Assembly (NCBI GenBank): GCA_902763085.1
Contig: CACWQW010000022.1
Coordinates: forward strand, 1-64,000
DNA length: 64,000 nt
DNA from: Dongibacter bovis
GTDB lineage: Bacteria; Bacillota; Negativicutes; Selenomonadales; Selenomonadaceae
Reading direction: 5' to 3'
Under the pieces are notes generated by a model. It was not told the DNA's origin and searched no databases. It saw only the letters and a program-made list of their open reading frames with translations. The position numbers and the translations under genes are program-made. Numbering within the stretch: the first letter of the stretch is position 1; every line of letters begins with the position of its first letter. Positions 35,353-44,926 of this stretch are shown piece by piece.

Positions 35353-35835
35353 TTGCATATCGTATTGGTGGAGCCTGAGATCCCGGGCAACACGGGCAAC
35401 ATCGCGCGGCTCTGCGCGGCGACGGGCATCGACCTTCATCTCGTCAAGCCGCTGGGCTTCTCGACGGATGACAAGTATCTGAAGCGGGCAGGGCTTGATT
35501 ATTGGCATCTGGTCCGCGTCCATTACCATGAGAATTTCCAGGAGGTCGCGGCGATGTACCACGGCCATCCGTTCTATTTCCTTTCGACGAAGGCGCCGCG
35601 TTCCTATACGGAGGTTGCCTATCCAGAGGATGCGCTGCTCGTCTTCGGCAAGGAGACGGCGGGACTGCCGGAGACGCTCCTTCAGGAGCACTGGGACCAC
35701 GCCGTGCGCATCCCGATGATCCGCGAGGCGCGCTCGCTGAATCTTTCGAATTCCGTTGCCATCGTCGCCTATGAAGCCCTGCGGCAGCAAGGGTTCCTGC
35801 GGCTGGCTGAGGACGGTCCCGGTCTGCATATCTGA
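35353..35835 (+). CDS. trmL: tRNA (cytidine(34)-2'-O)-methyltransferase TrmL
   Basis: SPOUT-family methyltransferase, 160 residues, the normal size. IVLVEPEIPGNTGNIARLC at the N-terminus, FGKETAGLP near residue 101 and EARSLNLSNSVAIVAYE near 127 form the knotted SAM site. Modifies the wobble base of tRNA-Leu. TTG 35353 was chosen because AGGGGG is eight bases upstream. Confidence 0.93.
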   Translation: MHIVLVEPEIPGNTGNIARLCAATGIDLHLVKPLGFSTDDKYLKRAGLDYWHLVRVHYHENFQEVAAMYHGHPFYFLSTKAPRSYTEVAYPEDALLVFGKETAGLPETLLQEHWDHAVRIPMIREARSLNLSNSVAIVAYEALRQQGFLRLAEDGPGLHI

Positions 35836-35846
35836 GGAGGATGCAC

Positions 35847-36767
35847 ATGTGTGAGATCAATGAAGCCTTTGTGAAGGACCTGCATGGCTTCCTGCAGCCG
35901 GAGCAGGTGCTGCTGCACGAGCCCATGAAGGAGCATACGACGTTCAAGATCGGCGGCAATGCCGACTACCTGATATTCCCCGCTGACGTGGAGCAGGCGG
36001 CGCACATCCTGCGACTCATCGCGCGCTACGAGATCCCGCTGACGATCCTCGGCAACGGCTCGAACGTCCTCGTGCTCGATCGAGGCATCCGCGGGGCGGT
36101 CGTGAAGTTCAATCACCCGATGTCCTCCATCCGCGTGGAGGGGGAACGTATCGTCGTCGGCGCCGGGGCGCTGCTCAAAGACGTCTCGGCAGCCGCGGCG
36201 GACGCCGGGCTCACGGGGCTCGAGTTCGCCTGCGGCATCCCCGGCAGCATCGGCGGTGCCGTCTTCATGAACGCTGGGGCCTACGGCGGGGAGATGAAAG
36301 ATGTCGTCGCGTCCGTGCGCTCCGTTACCAGGGAGGGGAGCAGCCAGGAGCGTCAGGCCGCTGCGCTCGATCTCGGCTATCGTCAGAGCGTCTATCAGAG
36401 GAACGGTGAGGCGATCTGCGAGGTCACGCTGTCCCTGGCGCACGGCGACCGCCGCGACATCGAGGCGCGCATCGCGGATTTCACGGCGCGGCGCGAGGCG
36501 AAGCAGCCGCTCGAGATGCCGAGCGCCGGCAGCACGTTCAAGCGCCCGACAGGCTACTACGCGGGCACACTGATCCAGGAGACGGGCCTCAAGGGGCTCA
36601 CGGTCGGCGGTGCCCAGGTCTCGCTGAAACACGCAGGATTCGTCGTCAACACGGGGACGGCGACGGCGGCGGACGTGCTGCAGCTCATCCGCGAGGTACA
36701 GCGGCGCGTCAAGGAGGCACATGGCGTCGAGCTGCATCCTGAGGTGCGCATCCTCGGGGAGGAGTGA
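35847..36767 (+). CDS. murB: UDP-N-acetylenolpyruvoylglucosamine reductase MurB
   Basis: FAD enzyme that makes UDP-MurNAc. FKIGGNADYL, GNGSNVLVLD and GIPGSIGGAVFMNAGAYGG bind FAD. The catalytic residues sit in MPSAGSTFKRP near residue 220 and ELHPEVRILGE at the end. 306 residues, normal for type II MurB. ATG 35847 has AGGAGG at good spacing; ATG 35841 is too close. Confidence 0.95.
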   Translation: MCEINEAFVKDLHGFLQPEQVLLHEPMKEHTTFKIGGNADYLIFPADVEQAAHILRLIARYEIPLTILGNGSNVLVLDRGIRGAVVKFNHPMSSIRVEGERIVVGAGALLKDVSAAAADAGLTGLEFACGIPGSIGGAVFMNAGAYGGEMKDVVASVRSVTREGSSQERQAAALDLGYRQSVYQRNGEAICEVTLSLAHGDRRDIEARIADFTARREAKQPLEMPSAGSTFKRPTGYYAGTLIQETGLKGLTVGGAQVSLKHAGFVVNTGTATAADVLQLIREVQRRVKEAHGVELHPEVRILGEE

Positions 36768-36818
36768 CGTCGCTACTGCCTGGGCAGGGCGCGTTCGCCA
36801 TTGCTGCGCGGCGAGGGG

Positions 36819-36847
36819 TGGACAGATGCTTCCTCACGTGTTATACT
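36819..36847 (+). promoter_or_regulatory. Promoter of the riboflavin operon
   Basis: TGGACA and TATACT with a 17-base spacer, ending 16 bases before the FMN riboswitch. Confidence 0.8.
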
Positions 36848-36862
36848 TGAGGGCGTGAATAG

Positions 36863-36980
36863 GACATCTCTTTAGGGCGGGGTGCGATTCCCCACCGGCG
36901 GTACAGCCCGCGAGCCCCCTGGGGCATGATTCGGTGAAACTCCGGAGCCGACAGTATAGTCTGGATGAGAAAAGAATGTC
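36863..36980 (+). promoter_or_regulatory. FMN riboswitch (RFN element)
   Basis: The RFN core is clear: GGGCGGGGTGCGATTCCCC, ACCGGCGGT, GCCCGCGAGC, and GATTCGGTGAAACTCCGG with GCCGACAGTATAGTC. P1 pairs GACAT with ATGTC at the two ends. FMN binding represses the downstream riboflavin genes. Confidence 0.95.
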
Positions 36981-37001
36981 GTGATTTTTTCGCGAAGATT
37001 T

Positions 37002-37033
37002 GCCACGGAGAGAGTTTTCTCCGTGGCTTTTTT
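37002..37033 (+). terminator. FMN-controlled terminator
   Basis: GCCACGGAGA pairs perfectly with TCTCCGTGGC, then six T. It is the off-switch of the FMN riboswitch. The 327 bases between murB and ribD are filled by the promoter, riboswitch and this terminator. Confidence 0.88.
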
Positions 37034-37094
37034 GCTTTCTCAGTGCCTATTCCATCGGAAGACAATCAGTTTTCAGCAAAAACGATGTGAGGTG

Positions 37095-38192
37095 ATGAGA
37101 TTGACAGATGAAGATTTCATGCGCGAGGCGCTGCGCATCGCGCGGAATGCGGAAGGGCGCACGAGCCCGAATCCGCTCGTCGGTGCCGTCATCGTGCGCG
37201 ACGGCCGCATCATCGCGGAGGGATGGCATCGAAAGGCCGGGACGCCGCACGCCGAGATCCACGCGCTCCGCATGGCGGGCGACCTCGCCCGCGGGGCGAC
37301 GCTCTACGTGACGCTCGAGCCGTGCTCCCACTACGGGCGTACGGGCCCTTGTGCAAAGGCTGTGGCGGAGGCGGGCATCGCGCGCGTCGTCGTCGCTATG
37401 CAAGATCCCAATCCGAAGGTCGCGGGCAGGGGGCTCTCCATGCTCCGCGAAGCGGGCATCGAGGTGCGCTGCGGCGTGCTTGCAGACGAGGCAGCGCGCC
37501 TCAATGAGGTGTTCCTGCACTGGATCACGACGGGGATGCCGTTCGTCGTGCTCAAGACGGCGATGACGCTCGACGGCAAGATCGCGACGTCTGCGGGTGA
37601 TTCCCAGTGGATCACGGGAGAGGCATCCCGCCTGCGCGTCCATGAGCTCCGGGATCGGTGCGACGCCATCCTCGTCGGCATCGGCACGGTGCTGCACGAT
37701 GATCCGAGTCTCACGACGCGCCTGCCGGATCGGCAGGGGAGGAATCCGCTGCGCATCGTCCTCGACAGCGAGGCGCGCACGCCGCTCTCGGCGAAGCTCC
37801 TCACGGATGGAGCGGCCAAGACGCTCATCGCCGTGACAGAGCAGGCCCCGAAGGCGCGCGTCGAGGCGCTGCGTCAGGCAGGCACGGAGGTCCTCGTCTG
37901 CGGCGCGGGGCCGCGCGTCGATGCCGTAGAGCTTCTGCGGACGCTCGGTGGCCGGGAGGTTTCCTCTCTCCTCGTCGAGGGCGGGGGGCGCGTGAACGAC
38001 GCGCTGCTCCAGGCGGGTCTCGTCGACAAGGTCTACGCGTTCATCGCGCCCAAGATCATCGGCGGCAGGGACGCGCTGACGCCCGTCGAGGGCGTGGGCA
38101 GGGAAAGGCTCGCCGATGCCGTGCAGCTCACGGGGCTTACGGCGGAGACGATTGGCGAAGACATACTGCTCACCGGCTATGTCAGGAAATGA
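37095..38192 (+). CDS. ribD: Bifunctional deaminase/reductase RibD
   Basis: First committed pyrimidine steps of riboflavin synthesis. N-terminal deaminase with the zinc motifs HAEIHAL near residue 51 and PCSHYGRTGPC near 77; C-terminal reductase (about 150-365) with MTLDGKIAT and LVEGGGRVNDALL. 365 residues. ATG 37095 sits close to GAGGTG; TTG 37101 is an equally good start at better spacing. First gene of ribD-E-BA-H. Confidence 0.95.
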   Translation: MRLTDEDFMREALRIARNAEGRTSPNPLVGAVIVRDGRIIAEGWHRKAGTPHAEIHALRMAGDLARGATLYVTLEPCSHYGRTGPCAKAVAEAGIARVVVAMQDPNPKVAGRGLSMLREAGIEVRCGVLADEAARLNEVFLHWITTGMPFVVLKTAMTLDGKIATSAGDSQWITGEASRLRVHELRDRCDAILVGIGTVLHDDPSLTTRLPDRQGRNPLRIVLDSEARTPLSAKLLTDGAAKTLIAVTEQAPKARVEALRQAGTEVLVCGAGPRVDAVELLRTLGGREVSSLLVEGGGRVNDALLQAGLVDKVYAFIAPKIIGGRDALTPVEGVGRERLADAVQLTGLTAETIGEDILLTGYVRK

Positions 38193-38201
38193 GGTGAGAC
38201 A

Positions 38202-38852
38202 TTGTTTACGGGGATCATTGAAGAGGTCGGCACCGTCCGCCGCATCGGCGGCGGCACGCTCGCCATCGACGCCGCGGGCGTGCTCTCAGACGTGCATCTC
38301 GGCGACAGCATTGCCGTGAATGGCGTCTGCCTCACGGTCACGGCCTTTGACGCCCATTATTTTGAGGCGGATGTGATGCCGGAGACCGTGCGCCGCACCT
38401 CGTTTTCCGAGCTGCGCAAGGGGAGCCTCGTGAACCTCGAGCGCGCGCTCACGCTCGCCTCGCGGCTCGGGGGACATATCGTGAGCGGACATATCGACGG
38501 CGTGGGCACGGTGGCGGCCCTCCGGCAGGAGGGTAATGCGCTCCTGCTCACGGTCGCCGCGGCGCCCGCGCTCCTGCGCGGCATCGTCGAGAAGGGCTCC
38601 GTGGCGCTCGACGGCATCAGCCTCACGGTCGCTGCGGTCACGAAGGAGACGTTCACCGTCTCGCTGATCCCGCATACGCGCGACGTGACGAACTTGCGTG
38701 CCAAGCACACGGGCAGCCGGCTGAACATCGAGACGGATATCATCGGCAAGTATGTGGAAAAGCTCATGCGCGGGAATGAGCGCGGAGAGATGAAGGCTGC
38801 AGAGGAGACACCTGGCATCACGCCGGCGTTTCTCGCACGCTATGGATTTTGA
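38202..38852 (+). CDS. ribE: Riboflavin synthase alpha subunit
   Basis: Final step of riboflavin synthesis, 216 residues. Two lumazine-binding repeats, with MFTGIIEEVGTV at the start and VNGVCLTV and LDGISLTV as the matching loops of each repeat. TTG 38202 after GAGGTGAG. Nine bases after ribD. Confidence 0.95.
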   Translation: MFTGIIEEVGTVRRIGGGTLAIDAAGVLSDVHLGDSIAVNGVCLTVTAFDAHYFEADVMPETVRRTSFSELRKGSLVNLERALTLASRLGGHIVSGHIDGVGTVAALRQEGNALLLTVAAAPALLRGIVEKGSVALDGISLTVAAVTKETFTVSLIPHTRDVTNLRAKHTGSRLNIETDIIGKYVEKLMRGNERGEMKAAEETPGITPAFLARYGF

Positions 38853-38864
38853 GGAGGGAATATC

Positions 38865-40073
38865 ATGTCGGATTTTGCAACGGTCGAAGAGGCCATTTCG
38901 GATATCAGGGAAGGCAAGATGGTCGTCGTCGTCGATGATGAGGACCGGGAGAACGAGGGCGATCTCATCATCGCGGGCGAGAAAGTCACGCCGGAAGCCA
39001 TCAATTTCATGGCGAAGTACGCCAAGGGGCTCATCTGCACGCCGATGGAAGGCGCGCGCCTCGACGCGCTCGATATCCCGCCGATGGTGACGAACAACAC
39101 GGACAACCACGAGACGGCGTTCACGGTCTCCGTCGATGCCTATGACACGGAGACGGGCATCTCGGCCTTCGAACGTTGCCAGACGGTGAAGACGCTGCTC
39201 GACCCGCAGGCAAAGCCGGCGAGCCTGCGGCGCCCCGGGCACATGTTCCCGCTCCGCTCCGTCGAGGGCGGCGTGCTGCGCCGCGCAGGGCACACGGAGA
39301 CGACGACGGACCTCGCGCGCCTTGCGGGCCTCGCGCCCCTCGGGCTTTGCTGCGAGATCATGGATGACGACGGGCACATGATGCGCACGCCGCGCCTCAA
39401 GGAGTTCGCGGCAAAGCACGGGCTCCACATCATCACGGTCAAGTCGCTCATCGAGTACCGCAAGCGCACGGAGAATTTCGTCAAGGAGGTCGCGGACGTC
39501 GACTTCCCGAGCAAATACGGTCATTTCCGCATCCATGCGTATGAGAACGAGCTCAATAACAAGTGCGACCTCGCCATCGTCAAAGGCGATGTGCGCGGCA
39601 AGAAGAACGTGCTCGTGCGCGTCCATTCCGAATGCCTCACGGGCGATGCGCTCGGCTCGCTGCGCTGTGACTGCGGCGATCAGCTCGCGCTTGCGCTCAA
39701 GAAGATCGAGGCCGAGGGTGAGGGCGTCGTGCTCTACATGCGCCAGGAGGGACGCGGCATCGGCCTCGCGAACAAGATGCGTGCCTATGAGCTGCAGGAC
39801 AAGGGCGCGGACACCGTCGAGGCGAATGTCGAGCTTGGCTTCGCTCCCGACCTGCGCGACTACGGCATCGGCGCGCAGATCCTCGCGGACCTCGGGCTCA
39901 CGAGCATTCGCCTCATGACGAACAACCCCGCCAAGCGCGCGGGCCTCGAGGGCTACGGACTCGAGATCGTCGAGCGCGTGCCGCTGCAGGTCCGTGCGAA
40001 CAAGTTCGACAAGCGCTATCTGACCGTCAAGAAGGTGAAGATGGGCCATCTGCTCGAGGAGGAAAAGCTCTGA
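38865..40073 (+). CDS. ribBA: Bifunctional RibBA (DHBP synthase/GTP cyclohydrolase II)
   Basis: 402 residues. The N-terminal RibB half has VDDEDRENEGDL near residue 25 and GHTETTTDLARLAGL near 142; the C-terminal RibA half has HSECLTGDALGSLRCDCGDQ (zinc) near 250 and RQEGRGIGLANK near 292. Supplies both precursors of riboflavin. GAGGAGGG precedes the ATG. Confidence 0.96.
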   Translation: MSDFATVEEAISDIREGKMVVVVDDEDRENEGDLIIAGEKVTPEAINFMAKYAKGLICTPMEGARLDALDIPPMVTNNTDNHETAFTVSVDAYDTETGISAFERCQTVKTLLDPQAKPASLRRPGHMFPLRSVEGGVLRRAGHTETTTDLARLAGLAPLGLCCEIMDDDGHMMRTPRLKEFAAKHGLHIITVKSLIEYRKRTENFVKEVADVDFPSKYGHFRIHAYENELNNKCDLAIVKGDVRGKKNVLVRVHSECLTGDALGSLRCDCGDQLALALKKIEAEGEGVVLYMRQEGRGIGLANKMRAYELQDKGADTVEANVELGFAPDLRDYGIGAQILADLGLTSIRLMTNNPAKRAGLEGYGLEIVERVPLQVRANKFDKRYLTVKKVKMGHLLEEEKL

Positions 40074-40151
40074 GCGCAGTAGCGGCTGGTATAGGACAGT
40101 GAACGAAAGATGCGCGGGAGCGGCACTCCCGCCTGTGAGGAGGAGATTCCA

Positions 40152-40619
40152 ATGGCAAACGTTATGGAAGGGTATGTGACAGGCAAGGGCCTGAAATTCG
40201 GCATCGTGGTCGCACGGTTCAATGAGTTCATCACGAGCAAGCTCCTGAGTGGTGCGCTCGATACGCTCCACCGCCATGAGGCGGCGGATGAGGATATCGA
40301 CGTCGCCTGGGTGCCGGGCGCGTTCGAGATCCCGCTCGTGGCGAAGAAGCTCGCCGCGAGCGGCAAGTATGACGCCGTCATCTGCCTCGGCGCCGTCATC
40401 CGCGGCTCGACGACGCACTACGATTACGTGTGCAACGAGGTATCGAAAGGGGTTGCGCAGGTCGGTCTGACGACGGGCGTGCCGACGATCTTCAGCGTCG
40501 TGACGACGGAGAACATCGAGCAGGCCATCGAGCGCGCGGGCACGAAGGCGGGCAACAAGGGCGTCGACGGCGCGATGGCGGCGATGGAGATGGCGAACCT
40601 CCTGAGAAAAATCGGTTGA
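40152..40619 (+). CDS. ribH: 6,7-dimethyl-8-ribityllumazine synthase
   Basis: 155 residues. [41 protein letters not shown] and [17 protein letters not shown] are typical. ATG 40152 follows GAGGAGGAG. Last gene of the riboflavin operon. Confidence 0.96.
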   Translation: MANVMEGYVTGKGLKFGIVVARFNEFITSKLLSGALDTLHRHEAADEDIDVAWVPGAFEIPLVAKKLAASGKYDAVICLGAVIRGSTTHYDYVCNEVSKGVAQVGLTTGVPTIFSVVTTENIEQAIERAGTKAGNKGVDGAMAAMEMANLLRKIG

Positions 40620-40635
40620 GAGCGAGGCGCGGACT

Positions 40636-41193
40636 ATGAAGATCGGCATCATCAGCGATACGCACGGCCACGAAATGGCCTGGGCAGACGCCTATGAGAA
40701 ATACTTCCAGGATGCGGACATGATCCTTCATGCGGGCGATGTGCTCTACCACGGGCCGCGCAACCCGCGCAAGGCGGACTACAATCCCGCGGGGCTCGTC
40801 AGCCGCATCAACAGCTGCCCGGTGCCTGTTGTCATCGCGAAGGGGAACTGTGACTCCGACGTCGACGCGAGCTGTATCGAGCTCCCGATACTCGCACCGT
40901 ATGCGTATGTCGTCTACGAGGGACTGCGCATCATCGTCACGCATGGAGACGCCGTGATGACGGATGCTGCGAAGGATCAGCTCGCGCGGCACCTCCGGGC
41001 GGATCTCTTTATCAGCGGGCACATCCATACGACCGTCCTTGAGAAGCGCGGTCAGACGGTGTTCCTCAATCCGGGCTCCGCGGCACTCTCCAAGCGCGAG
41101 GATGGCAAGAATACCATCGCTGTGCTCGAGGATGGTATCATTCGCATTCTTGAGCTCAAGACGGGCGCTTGCCTCGCCGAGCACAAGCTGTGA
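40636..41193 (+). CDS. YfcE/MJ0936-type phosphodiesterase
   Basis: Calcineurin-like phosphoesterase, 185 residues. Metal motifs are SDTHGHEMAW near the start, LHAGDVLYHGP near 35, KGNCDSDVD near 73, THGDAV near 104 and SGHIHTTVL near 128. Substrate of this subfamily is uncertain (phosphodiesters). 16 bases after ribH, so probably the tail of the rib transcript; followed by a terminator. Confidence 0.88.
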   Translation: MKIGIISDTHGHEMAWADAYEKYFQDADMILHAGDVLYHGPRNPRKADYNPAGLVSRINSCPVPVVIAKGNCDSDVDASCIELPILAPYAYVVYEGLRIIVTHGDAVMTDAAKDQLARHLRADLFISGHIHTTVLEKRGQTVFLNPGSAALSKREDGKNTIAVLEDGIIRILELKTGACLAEHKL

Positions 41194-41214
41194 TTTCAGA
41201 TGATATGATGATGG

Positions 41215-41258
41215 CTGTCCCATCCTCCTGCGCTGCGTTTGGATGGGGCAGTTTTTTT
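41215..41258 (+). terminator. Terminator after the riboflavin/phosphodiesterase run
   Basis: An 11-bp stem (CTGTCCCATCC with GGATGGGGCAG) followed by seven T. Confidence 0.88.
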
Positions 41259-41295
41259 CGCGTGTGCAGCGCGCTTAGAAAGGAAGAAAAGCAAT

Positions 41296-42174
41296 ATGAA
41301 GGATCATCTCGTAAAGGCGGTGGCGGACGGCGTGCGCGTCTACGCCGCCGTGACGACCGACCTCGTAAATGAGGCCATCCGACGCCACGACTGCTATCCG
41401 GTAGCGGCGGCGGCGCTCGGACGGACGATGACGGGAGCACTGCTCTTCGCGGCGAACCTCAAGAACAAAGAGGCCGTGACCATCACATTCGATGGTCACG
41501 GCCCCCTCGGGAAAGTAACGGCAGATGCCGTGCCGGAGGGATTCGTGCGCGGTGCCGTCGGCGACCCGCACGTCAACCTGCCGCTGAACGCGAAAGGAAA
41601 GATCGATGTCGGCGGTGGTGTCGGCACGGATGGCATGGTGACGGTCACGCGCTTCACGGGACTGCGCAATCCCGTGATGGGGAGCACGCCGCTCACGGAT
41701 GGCGAGATTGCCGACGACCTCACGAAGTATCTCTATGACTCCGAGCAGACGCCTTCGAGCGTCGGCCTCGGAGTGCTGATCGATCCGCAGTTCCACTGCA
41801 TCGGTGCGGGCGGGTTCCTGCTCCAGCCGCTGCCAGACGCGACGGAGGAGACCATCGGGCGGCTCGAGGAGAACCTCAGCCGCGTGCAGTCCGTCTCCCA
41901 CATGGTCGAGCAAGGGCTCGACGCGAAGGGGATCATCGCGGAGCTCCTGCGTGGCTTCGCTGTTGATTACCTCACGACGACGGAGCTCGCCTTTCGCTGC
42001 ACCTGCTCCAAGCAGCGCATCAGCGAGGTGCTGCTGAGTCTCGGCCTCAATGACCTCAAGTCGCTCGTCGAGGACGGCAAGGCGGAGGTCGTCTGCCATT
42101 TCTGCGGCGAGCGGTACGCGTTCACGGGCGAGGAGCTCCAGGCGCTTTACGAGAAAGCAGCCGCGCAGCGCTGA
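41296..42174 (+). CDS. hslO: 33-kDa redox chaperonin Hsp33
   Basis: Holdase chaperone activated by oxidation, 292 residues. The four zinc cysteines are CTCSKQRI near residue 236 and CHFCGERY near 269. GHGPLGKVTADA is the dimer-core motif. Oxygen protection suits an anaerobe. Its last 53 bases overlap the convergent YibE/F gene. Confidence 0.95.
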   Translation: MKDHLVKAVADGVRVYAAVTTDLVNEAIRRHDCYPVAAAALGRTMTGALLFAANLKNKEAVTITFDGHGPLGKVTADAVPEGFVRGAVGDPHVNLPLNAKGKIDVGGGVGTDGMVTVTRFTGLRNPVMGSTPLTDGEIADDLTKYLYDSEQTPSSVGLGVLIDPQFHCIGAGGFLLQPLPDATEETIGRLEENLSRVQSVSHMVEQGLDAKGIIAELLRGFAVDYLTTTELAFRCTCSKQRISEVLLSLGLNDLKSLVEDGKAEVVCHFCGERYAFTGEELQALYEKAAAQR

Positions 42175-43237
42175 ATGCGGCGAGCGGCACGGTGAGGATG
42201 ACGCCGATGCCGCCGCAGAGACCCTGCATGATGACGATATCGAGCCCGTTGGAATTCACGAGCTGGAGGAGCGGCAGATCGTAGACATAGTCGAGTACCC
42301 AGGTGCCGAGGGAACCGCCGAAGACGGCGAGGATGAGCGTCGCCGCCATCGTGCCCATGACATCCTGTCCGACGCGCATGCCGCTCGCGAAGAGCTCCCG
42401 CCGGGAGGCGGGGTGCGCCTCCGCCACCTCGGTGACTGCCGCCGAGACATCCATCGAGATGTCGAGCACGGCGCCGAGGCTCGCGAAAAGGATGCCCGCG
42501 AACAGCAGGCCGCCGACGTCGATGCGCGTATTCTGCGCGACGAAGAGCAGTGCCTCGATGTTCGTGACATTGTAGCCGGAAAGGTGCGCTGTTGCACCGA
42601 AGATTTCCGCTGAAAGCCCTGCTGCCAGGACACCGCCGAACGAGGCGATGCCGGCGGCGAGGGCTTTTTTCGTCTGCCCGCAGATGAGCCAGACCGTGAG
42701 CGCGAGGATGATCGTCGCCGTGATGACCGCAGCGATGATCGGTGCGATGCCGTACATGAGCAGCGGGAAGAAGAAGAAAAGGAAACTCGCGAACGTCAGG
42801 AAGAGCGCGAGTACGGATTTCAGCCCCTTGCTGCCGCCGACGAGGATGAGCAGCGCGCAGAAGAAGAGCAGGAAACCGAGGACGGCCTTCATGCGGTCAT
42901 AGCTATAGACCGTGCAGGAGGAGAGGGTACCCGCCTGGCTCCGCATGGCGATGACCGTCATGCCCGGCTGGCAGACCGTACCGAAGAGCAGGCCGTTCGG
43001 GCAGTTCGCCTCGGCTGCGGTGCCGTCTGCGAACTGCAGGCGCACGATCTGATCGCCGATGCGGCTGCCGTTCTCCTGCAGGTTATCCCGCAGGATCTCC
43101 GTGACCGTCGCGCGCTCGAAGCTGCGCCCCTGCGTGTTGACGAGCTGTGGTTTCTCGACGTCGTTGAGGTGGAAGAGGAAGGCGAGCAGAGCGACGAGCA
43201 GCAGCGCGGCGCCGAAACGCTTGAAAATAGATTGCAT
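42122..43237 (-). CDS. YibE/F-like membrane protein
   Basis: A 371-residue protein with an N-terminal anchor, an extracytoplasmic domain (about 30-115) and eight hydrophobic segments of the YibE/F family (PF07907), including GAVLDISMDVSAAVTEV and GQDVMGTMAATLILA. Function is unknown; a transporter is often suggested. Start at 43237 (GAAAGG upstream); the frame is open to 43294. Its 3' end overlaps hslO on the other strand. Confidence 0.83.
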   Translation of the reverse strand: MQSIFKRFGAALLLVALLAFLFHLNDVEKPQLVNTQGRSFERATVTEILRDNLQENGSRIGDQIVRLQFADGTAAEANCPNGLLFGTVCQPGMTVIAMRSQAGTLSSCTVYSYDRMKAVLGFLLFFCALLILVGGSKGLKSVLALFLTFASFLFFFFPLLMYGIAPIIAAVITATIILALTVWLICGQTKKALAAGIASFGGVLAAGLSAEIFGATAHLSGYNVTNIEALLFVAQNTRIDVGGLLFAGILFASLGAVLDISMDVSAAVTEVAEAHPASRRELFASGMRVGQDVMGTMAATLILAVFGGSLGTWVLDYVYDLPLLQLVNSNGLDIVIMQGLCGGIGVILTVPLAAFSAARLLSRKAPGAPRP

Positions 43238-43307
43238 AGGGATTCTCAACCTTTCGGATGGGCCGCTCGTTGCTGGCAAGGCAAAGCGGCGCATTCATTC
43301 TTATAAG

Positions 43308-43343
43308 GAAACTGCTGCCCGCGCACGCACGGGCAGCAGTTTC
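43308..43343 (-). terminator. Terminator of the phosphoesterase gene
   Basis: A perfect 14-bp stem (GAAACTGCTGCCCG with CGGGCAGCAGTTTC) just after the stop of the minus-strand phosphoesterase gene, with a short T-rich tail on that strand. Confidence 0.65.
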
Positions 43344-43378
43344 AAAGAGCAAAAAGAGTAAGAGGAAGGGAAAGACCG

Positions 43379-44926
43379 TCAGTTCTTGATGATGCGATAC
43401 GTCTCATCGATGGGGCTTCCCGTCTCCGCGTCGTACGTGTCAATACTGAAGGAATCTTTCGTGATGTGGATGACGGAGTACGTCGGGCGCCAGCTCTGGC
43501 TGCGCGCTGCGACATAGTCCTGCTGCTGCGGGATGAGCTGGTAGAACTTCGAGCCCGTCGCCGAGTTCGAGGACATGTAGAAGACACCCTTCGGGTTCAC
43601 GAGCGTGCCCTGCTTCATGTCGGCAATCGTGTAGCAGAGGTTCTGGCTCACATAGCTGGACTTCGTCGCGCTGTCCTTGAGCGCTGCGTCCAAGACGTTA
43701 TGATGCTGACCGACCTGGCCTTCACCCTTGTACTCCGCGAAGTCTGCGTGCTGCTTGCCGTCGCTTGAGATCTGGTACGTGCGCGCGTACGTGTGGTCAT
43801 GCCCCTGCAGGACGACGTCGATCTTGTTCGCGTCGTAGATCGGCGTGAGCTGCGTGCGCATGAGGATGCCGTCGGAGTCGGAGTGATCGAGGCCAGAGCC
43901 GTAGATGTCCTGATGCATGACGACGATGCGCCATTTCGTCTTCGGGTTCGCCTTGATGGCTTTCTTGATGAGCGCTTCATGGTCTGCCGCGTTGTAGTTG
44001 TTTGCGTTGATGACGATGAAGAGCGCGTTGCCGTACGTGTAGAAGTAGCCGTGGCCGGCAGCCGTCGGCGTCGCTTCCTCCGTGAACGGATTCGGCACGT
44101 TGAAGTGGTTCTGATAGCCGACCGTCATGCTGTCGTGGTTGCCGATGCTCGTGGCCTCCGGCAGGCTGCGCAGAGCCTTGGCGGAAAGATAGCCCGCATA
44201 CTGCATCTCCTGGAGCTGGATCTTCTTATCGGACTGGTCCTCAGCCGGCTCGTTGATCTGATCGCCGGGGGAGACGAGGAAGTTGATCTCCGGATGCTGC
44301 GCGAGCGCGCTGTTGAGCGTCTTGTTCCAGTTGTAGGCATCGTTGCGGGCGGCGAGCTCGCCGTCCTGCTTATTGCCCTCGGACGAGGTCTGTCCCTTGG
44401 AAGCGCCGATCTGCGGATCGCCGACATACATGAACGAGAAGTCATCCGGGTTGCCCGTCTTAAATGACTCGACCGGTTTCCAGTCACCGTTGACCTTCAC
44501 CTGATAGTAGTACGTCGTGTCCGGCTTGAGGCTGCGCACCGTCACTTTGTTCGTATAGTACTGCGTGCCGGCGACGACCGTGCCTTCCTTGGACGTGCCG
44601 CGGAACTCCGAGGCGCCCGACATATCCTCATGCGTCGAGATGCGCACTTCGGCGTTCTTCGCCTGTTCCTTGGAGTACCAGGCGAGATTCATCTGGGAGG
44701 CATCTTTGCCCGGGGCGAGGGAAACCTGCTCGAAATCCGTCTTGATCGTTTCCCAGCTGGATTTCCACTGTTCCCAGTTCTGGTCGCCGGCCTGCGTCGC
44801 GACGACGGCCTGCGGCGTCAGCGATGCATCGTTCCAGTGCTCGGTCGCGGCATACGCCGTCGTGGCCGCACAGAGTGCGAGCAGGACATAAGCGGTGATG
44901 CGTTTCTTGCTCTTGCAGAACTTCAT
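43379..44926 (-). CDS. Secreted purple-acid-phosphatase-like metallophosphoesterase
   Basis: A 515-residue exported protein. Signal peptide AYVLLALCAATTAYA (about 12-27); a fibronectin-type-III-like purple acid phosphatase N-terminal domain with LKPDTTYYYQVKV near residue 140; then the calcineurin-like core: YVGDPQIGAS, SPGDQIN, IGNHDSMTVG, VVMHQDIYGSGLDHSD and LQGHDHTYART. Probably a periplasmic phosphatase. AGGAGGTC precedes the ATG. Divergent from the HD gene. Confidence 0.88.
   Translation of the reverse strand: MKFCKSKKRITAYVLLALCAATTAYAATEHWNDASLTPQAVVATQAGDQNWEQWKSSWETIKTDFEQVSLAPGKDASQMNLAWYSKEQAKNAEVRISTHEDMSGASEFRGTSKEGTVVAGTQYYTNKVTVRSLKPDTTYYYQVKVNGDWKPVESFKTGNPDDFSFMYVGDPQIGASKGQTSSEGNKQDGELAARNDAYNWNKTLNSALAQHPEINFLVSPGDQINEPAEDQSDKKIQLQEMQYAGYLSAKALRSLPEATSIGNHDSMTVGYQNHFNVPNPFTEEATPTAAGHGYFYTYGNALFIVINANNYNAADHEALIKKAIKANPKTKWRIVVMHQDIYGSGLDHSDSDGILMRTQLTPIYDANKIDVVLQGHDHTYARTYQISSDGKQHADFAEYKGEGQVGQHHNVLDAALKDSATKSSYVSQNLCYTIADMKQGTLVNPKGVFYMSSNSATGSKFYQLIPQQQDYVAARSQSWRPTYSVIHITKDSFSIDTYDAETGSPIDETYRIIKN

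Noticed and set aside
38286-40652. Long minus-strand open frame opposite the riboflavin genes
   Set aside because: Arg/His/Asp/Leu-rich shadow of GC-rich coding; genes on the plus strand match known families.
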